A DNA stretch of 64,000 nt, from the NCBI GenBank assembly GCA_949751835.1, contig CATKHK010000110.1, forward strand, positions 62,001-126,000, written 5' to 3'. The translations under genes were made by a program, and so were the position numbers. Under the pieces are notes generated by a model, which did no database searches, was not told the origin of the DNA, and saw nothing but the letters and a program-made list of their open reading frames with translations. This DNA comes from Blepharisma japonicum (taxonomy: Eukaryota; Ciliophora; Heterotrichea; Heterotrichida; Blepharismidae). This document shows, one piece after another, positions 54,104 to 64,000 of this stretch (the first letter of the stretch is position 1; each line of letters opens with the position of its first letter).

Positions 54104-57100
54104 TTAAGGACTAAAATCAATTTTTGTTTGCTTTTTAAAATATTCATCCGGCGTGATTTCAAATTGATTTTGGGAAGTATCAATATAAAGAGTATCACTT
54201 GTCTTCACCTCTGTGCTTCTAAAGTTATATATGCTCTCTTTATTTAACTTTTCAGGTGTATTTCCTTCAAAATAAGCCATGCTTTCACTTATACCTTCTC
54301 CAACATGTTTTTGCACATCAGATGGTATTTTATTTAATAAAATAACCCTTTTTCTAACATTGACAAATTTATTTGCAAAGTTTTTCGTGAATCAGTTTTT
54401 AAATTCCTTTATTCCATTTATCAAATTTACTGTTTGGACTATAAAAATTGATGTTATGTGAAGCAGTAATGACATACCTAGTAGTGATATTATAGCCCAG
54501 CCAAGATTTGTCCTATAATCATCTGATAAATTGTCATCTAGTAGCTTCAGTATCAAACAATTCGAAATAAAATAAAATAATTCGCATAGTATATGCAAGC
54601 CATTTCCAAAGTATAAACTTTTAAATGGTCTTAATAAAATTAATGAAGCTGTATATATAAATGATAAGCTGGCTGAAAGTACCACTTGCAAAGCTGTATA
54701 ATCGTATAAAAATACACAGAAAACAACAAAAAGAACCCTTCGTGAGTTTTGAAATAAAAGAAAAGACACCGAAAGTCTAGAGTCTCTTTTGAATTCTTTA
54801 TATAATGCTCCAAATTGCCGTTCGTGAATTTTCATATTGAGTGTTTGTTTAGATCTGATAGTAACCTGCCAAATTATTAGAGCAAAGGTAAAGACAAGAT
54901 AAACCACTGTTAAAATACTCAAAGTCAGTGAAATGTATCCTATATCTTGGCTTGGCTGTGAAAATTCTCTTAATTGAAGTAAAACTGAAAGAGTGATTTC
55001 TAAAAATGATTCAATGCCAGTTCTGAGTAAAACTGAAAATGAATATGAGTTTTTAAGCTTTCTGATTATTGAAAACCTTGGCCAAAACTTATATAACAGC
55101 AAAGAAATAGGAAGTCCAAGTAAAATTATAACCCAAACTAATATAAATTGGCCAGAGTTCATAAGAAAATCTGTATTATAATTTTGTTCTATAAATTTTT
55201 GTGGAGGATCTGAAAATGGGTCATTTTTCACTAAATAAAGCTGGAAAGGATTTGGCAAAAAATTCCCGTTTGCAATACCAAGAGCTTCTAAATATGACAC
55301 AAGATTATCAGGATACTTTGGAGACAAAAATATCAAATAATTTTGCATTTGCATAATTTCCACCATACCCCACAATGTTTGAAAATTAAAAGATCCTATA
55401 AAAAAGCCGACTGATAAAGATCCTAAAGCAGAACTAGCAGCAGTAACTGTTGTTGCGGTTGTAACTGAAGATTTAATAGCTTGCCCAATTGCGTATACAA
55501 AAGATTCGAGCAAATTTGTGGATGCTGAACTGTCTTTCATTTCATTTCCATTCATATCTAAAACAGAACTTGGATTTTTAAATGTAACCTTTACAGTTGT
55601 TCCTGCCGATACACTTTCATGCATTATTAAAGTGATAAAATATAAAGAATTTTTTTCAGTTATAGATCAGCTGAATTTTAAAGTATTTCCAATTTCTATT
55701 TCAATATTTTTTGAAATTTCAGTCCCAAAATTAACAGCCTCACTAAATGATAAAATAAGAAGGTAGCCTGAATTATTTTCGCTTAGATATGCTAGAATTG
55801 GAGAAGGAGGAGTAATATCCTTGCATGTATCAGGAGAGTTTGAACTTCCTCCAAAGCAAGACCATCCAGTTTCTACTCTACAACTAGACGAGCAACCATC
55901 TCCATTGTAACTATTTCCATCATCACATTGAGCTTGTCCCATATTTCTTCTATCACCACAAATTTCAATACAATTTGAAGATAATTTACTAAATAAATCA
56001 TTAGTGAAATATGATATAGGAACAACAAAATAAGTGGAGTAACCTTCAAATGAGTCACAAGGGTAGCATTTATTTGAGTCAAAAAGAATAGGTTGGCTTG
56101 AAATGCAAGAAGTACAATTTGAAGAAATTTCTGAGCAAGTCAAGCATGAACTGTCACATTTTAAGCATTTATTTGAAGAATCAATAAAATATCCATCCAT
56201 ACAGGTACATTTCCCATTTTTAGGAGTAAAGCCACTTTTACATAGAATACAAGAGTCTCCATCATTGCATTTAAGACAATTATTAGGACAACTGAGGCAA
56301 TTTTGATCATTTAAATCAAGATAATATCCATCTCCACAAGTATTCACACATTCATTTTCCTTTTTAATATATCCACTTTTGCATTTGCATTTTCCATATG
56401 ATAAGTCAGCATTAGCAATGCATTGTGTGCAAGCTCCAATTTCATATTTAGTGCATTTATAGCATAAATCGTCATAACACAGATTGCAAGTATCTGCTCT
56501 TGAGCATATTCATGAGCATTTACTTGGGCATTTTTGGCAGATTCCATTCTCATCTACATATTCGTTTTTATCACAAGTTGGTAAGCAAGAATTTAAGACT
56601 ACTGGGCAAGCAGAGCAAGAAGTGCAAGTACCTAAATCTTGTATAATTTCACTATAGCTTTTTCCATAATTATGCATTTCAAAGCTATATATATATCCAA
56701 TAAATCCAATGTTTCCATAAACATCATTCCCAACATAATAGTCTATATCAGATTCTTCTTTATAATAGCTTGAAATAGTCTCTGTATAATAATTTTGATT
56801 TCTTAAAAGAAGAACTTGGCTTGTTTTTGATAAACTATTAAAAGATACAGAAATAGAGTAAAGTTCCCATTCTTTTAAAGGATTATTAGTAGATGGCATA
56901 GATATTTTGACCGAGCCATTTTCTTTTGTTTTTATAGCAAATTTAAGCACGTTTTCTTCCTTAAAAAATTTTAGAAAAATAGCGGAATAAGCTACTTCAT
57001 CAATGAAATTATTCAAAAAATAACTTTGTGAGATAGAAGTAGATGCTGATAAAAGGCAATTATTTTTTTGGTCTAAAAGTGGCATGGCTCATATTTCTAA

Positions 57101-58936
57101 GGTAAAATCACAGCTTGCAAATATCTCAGTAGGTTGAGATTTTTTTATATATGAATAAGCAGCACCATTGAAATATAAGCCCCTTTTATTAGCTGGATAA
57201 GGATCTAAAAAATCGAAATTTGGGTAAAAATTATCCATAGTTATACCAATTTGAACTTTGATTCCAGGAATTTCTATTTTTCCTAATAAATTATCATCAA
57301 AATTCAAACTCATAATTGATCCTGAATTTCCCATGCATTGATTAAGAGAATAATCATATTCATAACCAAATGGACAATAATCAAAGCATACAGAAGGATG
57401 TCCTGGTTGAGCAAAATAGCCAGCTGAGCAACTCAAACAATTAGTTTCTGTGTCATCAGAGCTGCATGTAGCACATGAATAGTGGCACTCTAATTATTAA
57501 TTACTTTGACAAAGCCCATTTTTGAGAAAATACCCAATATCACATATATTACAATATCATATTGATGCCCATGATAAACAATTAGGGTCAAGATAAGTAG
57601 CTGGACTATATATATTGTTATTATATTGCAATAAAGTTGTATCTATAAAATTGTTAGGATAAAATCGAAAATCTGCATAGTCTCCATATGAAATTGTATT
57701 ATTAAAGCCACCAATAAGTATGTCCATATAAAAATAATCAAAAGGTAAAGCTGTATAAGTGCAATAGACAGATTGTGTTAGTAAAGGAGTATTAGAAGGG
57801 GAATTAATTCCATTTTGGCTATAGAGAGCCAATTTTTTAGAGCCAGAATTAAGAGTTATAGCAAAAAAGAACCAGCTTCCAATATAGGTTGAACTAGTTA
57901 TCGATACTGAATCATATGCTTCATTAGTGCCATCAGTGCTATATATTGTTGCTTTCAATGTATCACAATTCAAAGATGTTGTAGTTAAAGCTACTTCGAT
58001 TTGTACTTTAAATAATGTTCTGCTGTATATCATTAAGAACGTAAAACCTCCCGAATAGCAACTCTGAAATTGGAACCATCCTGTAATCGAAAAGTCATTT
58101 CACAATGATGGGCTTATATCATAATAAAAGCTATTAGTGTGATTGAACTGGTAAACTTCATCAAATATAGTTAAATAAGGAGGGTCTGAGTACAAAGCAG
58201 GTTCAAACAAAGGAAAAAATCTTTCTGTTTCCGAAGCGCACCATTGGTCGCATTTTCCATAATCTATGCTTGGAAATAAACTTGCACAGCTAACTGCTGC
58301 ACAAGATGAGGAATATTGCAACCTTCAATCTGAAACTTCATTATAAATATTATTATGAATCCTTAAATCGCCAATTCTTTCTCTCGTAAACCAATTATCT
58401 CCTAATATTAAAAATGAGTTCACTTTTATTGACATTTCATAGTTGAAAAATCCTGAAATATAAGACTCTGAGCCTAAACTATTGTAATATAATAGGCAGG
58501 ACTTATTTTCGAAGCCAGCTGATATTCCTATAAATATTCAATTGGGGGAATACACCTAAATAGATCATACATAAGGTAAATTTAATCTTGAAAAAAATGG
58601 GTTGCTAGTATCAAGCCATTGTAAGCCTAAAAGCTGGGGTTCGTTAATATAATAAAGGTTAAGAAATTCTTTAGAAGTGTATTCATCAGACTCAGGTGAC
58701 ATAATTGTGAATATTTGTCTAGAAACTATTTTTTCAAATATTTTGACCCAAAACGAAATACCAAATTTTTGTTGAGTTTTATCTCCTGATAAAACTGCTT
58801 CACTCAGTTTGATTTCAAGAGTGGTTGGTGAGTCGAAATTATGAGAGTAATGGGGCGGAAATATAGAAGAAACACTTGAACTAGCTCCTGAACTGAATTC
58901 GACAAAAAATGGGAGAAAAATCCAAAACGCCATCAT
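54104..58936 (-). CDS. Array copy 5: giant LamG/Cys-rich/polytopic membrane protein
   Basis: The copy is intact over 1600 residues with 15-nt introns at 58556-58570 and 57490-57504. Domains and order are as in copy 4. The second intron is at the same codon position in all five complete copies (after LxxGxCQ/R, before CH). Compared with copy 4, the membrane part and Cys-rich repeats are very similar, but a stretch at the start of LamG-like module 3 (after WAMPLL) differs at most positions. One Gly of the disulfide repeat is changed (CGDRRNMGQAQC). The protein ends KKQTKIDFSP. The signal peptide MMAFWIFLPFFVEFSSG starts at 58936. Confidence 0.88.
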
Positions 58937-59798
58937 TTTATTATATTATTTTTAATCAAATCTGCAAAATGCTAAATGTTAAGAAAATTCGTGTAATTTT
59001 CTGTCTATAGAGTTAATTGAGACTATCATATCATTAGCATATAATTTTAAAATTTTGGATAACAAGATATATGGGAAAATAAAATTTTAGCAAGAAATAA
59101 AAAAGTTGCCATCTTTTAGGAGAACTTTGGGATAGATATATAAATATTTTAATGGCATTATGATAGTGAAATAGGAATAGTAAACTATAAATCTTTTTGA
59201 GCAGTTGTTGTAATATCTCGTATTAATCATATTTTAGAAATAATAAGCCACTTAATAAAGAATTAATTAAATATAATTGTAAAGCATAAAACTAATATAA
59301 AAAAATTGTTAGAGATATTTTTGATAGAATTAGCTGCTGCAATTAGTGTGACTACTAGAATTTAGAATTAGGATAAAGGATAATTTTGTTTTGCCAAATA
59401 ATTTGAAGTTTTCATATCTGTATTAATATAAAGAGTGTCACATGTCTTAGCATCTGTGCTCCTAATGCTATATATGTTCTCTTTATCCAATTTTAATGCG
59501 TTTTTCCTTCAAAATAAGCCATACTTTCATATATCTCTTCTAATTGATTTTTTGGCTCTTTCGATAATTTTTTGTTTACTAAAATTATCCTTCTTCTGAT
59601 TTTAGCAAATTTATTTGCAAAATTTTTCATAAACCATTATTTAACTGCTTTATTTCTTTTATTAAGTTTTTGATTTGAACTTAGAGATTAATATTATGCG
59701 GTGTTTCTTCTCACCTAAGAAAAAAAAGATTATGATAAATTAAAATTGAGTATTAAAATAAATTATTGTTAGCTTTTTAAAAAATTTCTAGCTGTAAT
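58937..59798. other. Spacer with a tail relic upstream of copy 5
   Basis: This is 860 bp of AT-rich DNA containing a degenerate array 3' tail at about 59400-59700. Its arrangement relative to copy 5 mirrors the spacer upstream of copy 4 (53011-53740). Nothing else is recognised. Confidence 0.5.
59400..59700 (-). pseudogene. Relic of an array gene 3' tail
   Basis: The strip matches the tail-coding end of array genes (AATGCTATATATGTTCTCTTTAT, CCTTCAAAATAAGCCATACTTTCA, AGCAAATTTATTTGCAAAATTTTTCAT). It is closely related to the relic at 53395-53740, including the shared loss of the transmembrane part. The frame is broken. Confidence 0.65.
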
Positions 59799-61400
59799 TT
59801 AAAATTGATTTTGAGAAGTTTTAATATAAAGAGTATCACTTGTCTTTAATTCTGTGTTTCTAAGGTTACATATAATCTCTTTATCTATTTTTTCAGGTAT
59901 GTTTCCTTCAAAATAAGCCATGCTTTCACTTATACCTCCTCCATCATTTATTGGCTCATCAGATGGTATTTTATTTAATAAAATAATCCTTTTTCTAACA
60001 TTGACAAAATTATTTGCAAAATTTTTCATGAATCAGTATTTAAATTCCTTTATTCCATTTATCAAATTTACTGTTTGGACTATAAAGATCGATATTATAT
60101 GAAGCAGTAATGACATACCTAGTAGTGCTATTATAGCTCAGCCAAGATTTGTCCTATAATCAACTGATAAATTGTCAATCTAGTAGCTTCAGTATCAAAC
60201 AATGCGAAATAAAATAAAATAATTCACATAATATATGCAAGCCATTTCCAAAGTATAAACTTTTAAATGGTCTTAATAAAATAAATGAAATTGTATAGAT
60301 AAATGATAAGATGAATGAAAGTACCACTTGCAAAGTTGTATAATCGTATAAGAATACACAGAAAATAACAAAAAGAACCCTTCGTAAGTTCTGAAATATA
60401 AGAAATGAAGCCGAAAGTCTAGAGTCTCTTTTGAATTCTTCATATAATACTCCAAATTGTCGTTCATGTACTTTCATATTGAGTGTTTGTTTAGATTTCA
60501 TAGTAACTTGCCAAATTATTAGAGCAAAGGTTAAGACAAGATAAATCAGTGTTAAAATACTCAGAGTCAATGAAATGTATCCTATATCTTGGCTTGGCTG
60601 TGAAAATTCTCTTAATTGAAGTAAAACTGAACGAGTGATTTCTAAAAATGACTCAATACCAATTCTGAGTAATACTGAAAATGAATATGAGTTTTTAAGC
60701 TTTCTTATAATTGAAAATCTTGGCCAAAACTTATATAAAAGCAAAGAAATAGGAAGTCCAAGTAAAATTATAACCCAAATTAATATAAACTGACCAGAGT
60801 TCATAAGAAAATCTGTATTATAATTTTGTTCTATAATTTTTGTGGAGGATCTGAAAATGGATCATTTTTCACTAAATAAAGCTGGAAAGGATTTGGTAAA
60901 AAATTCTCATTTGCGATTCCAAGAGCTTCTAAATATGACACAAGATTATCAGGATACTTCGGAGACAAAAATATCAAATAAATTTGCATTTGCATAATTT
61001 CCACCATACCCCACAATGTTTGAAAATTAAAAGATCCTATAAAAAAGCCAACTGATAAAGATCCTAAAGCAGAACTAGCAGCAGTAACTGTTGTTGCAAT
61101 GGTAACTGAAGATTTAATAGCTTGCCCGATTTTATATACGAAAGATTCAAGCAAATTTGTGGATGATGAACTGTCTTTAGCGAATGGGAGGACAAAGATT
61201 TAGGAAGAAAAGAATAGGAAAATCGAAAACCAAAATTAAAAAAGGTAGCATCCTATATATTTTTACTCAAAGTGAAAAGCCAAATTTTTGTTGATTTTGT
61301 CTCCTGATAAAATTGCTTCACTCGTTTAATTTCAAGAGTGATCGGTGAGTCGAAATTATGAGAGTATTGGGGTGGAAATATAGAAGAGACACTTGAAATT
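59755..61400 (-). pseudogene. Array copy 6: collapsed pseudogene
   Basis: The C-terminal half is recognisable: tail (59799-60029), helices (60175-60804, QFILIWVIILLGLPISLLLY) and the linker before helix 1 (60831-61154). Two single-base indels shift the frame relative to copy 5, near 60175 (extra base) and near 60833 (missing base). Upstream, at about 61175, all ectodomain-coding DNA is missing. About 65 bp of unrelated sequence follow, then a small piece of the first exon (about 61240-61400, matching KFGFSLWVKIY and the PPQYSHNFDSPTTLEIKLSE region). About two thirds of the gene has been deleted. It belongs to the copy 4-7 subgroup. Confidence 0.8.
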
Positions 61401-61469
61401 CTAAAATATATTATAAGTTTGAATCTGCCTTTATTAAAATAAGCAGGTATTCATGAAAGAGTTTTTTAA

Positions 61470-61719
61470 GCGTATTCAATTGAAATCTAAAATCATATTT
61501 TTATTGATAAACTACTTAAGGGCTATCAATTTGAAACAAATTTATAAGAATAATTCATTTGAGGAATTAATCATTAATATCCTTCATTTTAAATAAAAAC
61601 TATATTATTTTTAATATCAAAATGGTATCCAACACTAATAAAAGCTATTTTAAAAAATATCTTCATCGAAAATATTGAATAAACGATATTACACTTTAAT
61701 AAGAATAATTTAAATAAAA
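61470..61719. repeat. Conserved 3' flank, copy at array copy 7
   Basis: This is the counterpart of 53870-54103, directly after the copy 7 stop. No coding content is seen. Confidence 0.65.
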
Positions 61720-64000
61720 TTAGGGACTAAAATCAATTTTTGTTTGCTTTTTAAAAAATTCATCCGTTGTGATTTCAAATTGATTTTGAGAAGTGTTAAT
61801 ATAAAGAGAATCACTTGTCTTCTCTGTTCTTCTTAGGTTATATATCTTCTCTTTATTTAACTTTTCAGGTGTATTTCCTTCAAAATAAGCCATGCTTTCA
61901 CTTATGCCTTCTCCATCATTTTTTGGCCCATCAGATGGTATTTTATTTAATAAAATGACACTTTTTCTAACATTGACAAATTTATTTGCAAAATTTTTCA
62001 TGAATCAGTTTTTAAATTCCTTTATTCCATTTATCAAATTTGCTATTTGGACAATAAAAATTGATGTTATATGAAGCAGTAATGACATACCTAGAAGTGA
62101 TATTATAGCCCAGCCAAGATTTGTCCTATAATTATCTGATAAATCGTCATCTAGTAACTTCAATATCAAGCAATGAGAAAAAAAATAAAATAATTCGCAA
62201 AATATATGCAAGCCATTTCCAAAGTATAAACTTTTAAATGGTCTTAAAAAAATTAATGAAATTGTATATAAAAATGATAAGCTGACTGAAAGTGCCACTT
62301 GCAAAGTTGTATAATCGTATAAAAATACACAGAAAATAACAAAAAGAACCCTTCGAGAGTTTTGAAATAAAAGAAAAGACACCGAAAGTCTAGAGTCTCT
62401 TTTGAATTCTTCATATAATACTCCAAATTGTCGTTCATGTACTTTCATATTGAGTGTTTGTTTAGATTTCATAGTAACTTGCCAAATTATTAGTGCAAAT
62501 GTTAAGACAAGATAAACCAGTGTTAAAATACTCAGAGCCAATGAAATGTATCCTATATCTTGGCTTGGCTGTGAAAATTCTCTTAATTGAAGTAGAACTG
62601 AAAGAGTGATTTCTAAAAATGACTCAATGCCAGTTCTGAGTAATACTGAAAATAAATATGAATTTTTAAGCTTTCTGATTATTAAAAACCTTGGCCAAAA
62701 CTTATATAAAAGCAAAGAAATAGGAAGTCCAAGTAAAATTATAACTCAAACGATGATAAATTGGCCTGAGTTCATAAGAAAATCAGTATTATAATTTTGT
62801 TCTATAAATTTTTGTGGGGGATCTGAAAATGGGTCATTTTTCACTAAATAAAGCTGGAAAGGATTTGGCAAAAAGTTTCCATTTGCAATACCAAGAGCTT
62901 CTAAATATGACACAAGATTATCAGGATACTTTGGAGACAAAAATATCAAATAATTTTGGATTTGCATAATTTCTACGATACTCCATAATGATTGAAAATT
63001 AAAAGACCCCATAAAAAAGCCGAATGATAAAGATCCTAAAGCAGAACTAGCAGCAGTAACTGTTATTGCAGTAGTTACTGAAGATTTTATTGCTTGCCCA
63101 ATTGTATACACAAAAGATTTAAGCAAATTTGTGGACACTGAGCTCTCTTTCATTTCATTTCCATTCATATCTACAATAGAGTTTGGATTTTTAAATGTAA
63201 CCTTTACAGTTGTTCCTGCCGATATGCTTTCGTGCATACTTAAAGTGATGAAATATAAAGAATTTTTTTCAGTAATAGACCAGCCAAATTTTAAAGTATC
63301 TTCAATTTCTATTTCAATATTTTTTGAAATTTCAGTCTCAAATTTAACAGCCTCACTAAATGATAAAGTAAGAAGGTAGCCTGAATTGTTTTCGCTTAGA
63401 TATGCTAGAATTGGTGAAGGAGGAGTAATATCCTTGCATGTATCAGGAGAGTTTGCACTTCCTGCAAAGCAAGACCATCCAATTTCTACTTTACAACTAG
63501 AAGAGCAGCCATCCCCATTATGGTTATTTCCATCATCACATTGAGCTTGTCCCATATTTCTTCCATCTCCACAAATTTCAATACAATTTGAAGATAATTT
63601 ACTAAATAAATCATCAGTGAAATATGATATAGGAACAACAAAATAAGTGGAGTAACCTTCAAATGAGTCACAAGGGTAGCATTTATTTGAGTCATAAAGA
63701 ACAGGTTGGCCTGAAATGCAAGAAGTGCAATTTGAAGAAATATCTGAACAAGTCAAGCATGAATTGTCACATTTTAAGCATTTATTTGAAGAATCAATAA
63801 AATATCCATCCATGCAGGTACATTTTCCATTTATAGAGGTAAAGCCACTTTTGCATAGAATGCAAGGATCTCCATTATCGCATTTAAGGCAATTATCAGG
63901 ACAACTGAGACATTTTTGAGCATTTAAATCAAGATAATATCCATCTTCACAAGTGTTCACGCATTCATTTCCCTTCCTAATATATCCGCTTTGGCATTTG
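61720..64000 (-). CDS. Array copy 7: giant LamG/Cys-rich/polytopic membrane protein, C-terminal part
   Basis: The C-terminal 760 or so residues are open from the right edge to TAA at 61720 with TGA as Trp. Visible are furin-like Cys-rich repeats (CEDGYYLDLNAQKCLSCPDN), the CGDGRNMGQAQCDDGNNHNGDGC repeat, the Ig-like domain, all membrane helices (the first Trp before MLLYKFWPRF regions via TGA) and the tail ESMAYFEGNTPEKLNKE ending KIDFSP. It is very close to copies 4 and 5. The ectodomain and signal peptide lie outside the window. No frame break is seen in the visible part. Confidence 0.85.

Overview
The window reads as somatic (macronuclear) DNA of a heterotrich ciliate, most probably Blepharisma (B. 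stoltei-like). Three things seen in the sequence support this. In-frame TGA falls exactly where conserved families need tryptophan, for example the Trp of kinase subdomain IX in the gene at 5550-6650 and two Trp of the FBA domain at 9466-10221. Genes end only in TAA or TAG. Several genes are interrupted by introns of exactly 15 nt that start GT and end TAG. A standard-code reading cuts most of the larger genes into fragments; here they are re-joined by reading TGA as Trp and removing 15-nt introns.

Left third (1-20250): a compact, single-copy, AT-rich housekeeping region. It holds an edge-truncated gene, a coiled-coil protein, a two-domain sulfurtransferase, an ankyrin protein, a CCT-motif protein, a lipid-anchored AGC kinase, proteasome beta-1 facing its assembly factor POMP/UMP1, an F-box/FBA protein, a PLAC8 protein, a Qc-like SNARE, an isobutyryl-CoA dehydrogenase, an RCC1-repeat protein, an AIMP1/Arc1-like tRNA-binding protein, a Lunapark-like membrane protein, a seven-TM GOST-like protein and a second, probably prenylated, rhodanese protein. 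Gaps between genes are often only tens of bases.

Middle (20251-25479): a 5.2-kb stretch without a recognisable host gene. It is built of diverged tandem blocks, and eight copies of a 20-bp box (TAAATTGTTTATAATTAACG) recur in it, always in the same orientation. One TGA-containing ORF of unknown origin lies near its end. Then come a RING protein, a DNAJC11 homologue, a TMEM230-like protein and a DJ-1 homologue (25480-29600).

Right half (29839-64000, minus strand): a tandem array of very large paralogous receptor-like membrane proteins of about 1600 residues. Each has a signal peptide, LamG/concanavalin-like modules, Cys-rich repeats, a CGDG...CDDGN...GDGCS disulfide repeat, an Ig-like domain, about seven or eight membrane helices and a conserved cytosolic tail. 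Five copies are complete, one is a collapsed pseudogene, and one runs off the right edge. Relics of 5' and 3' ends lie between copies, and one full segment (copy 2 plus flanks) is duplicated as copy 3. A TPR gene with a zinc-binding N-terminus interrupts the array. The array looks like a birth-and-death family of cell-surface proteins; its ligand and function are unknown.
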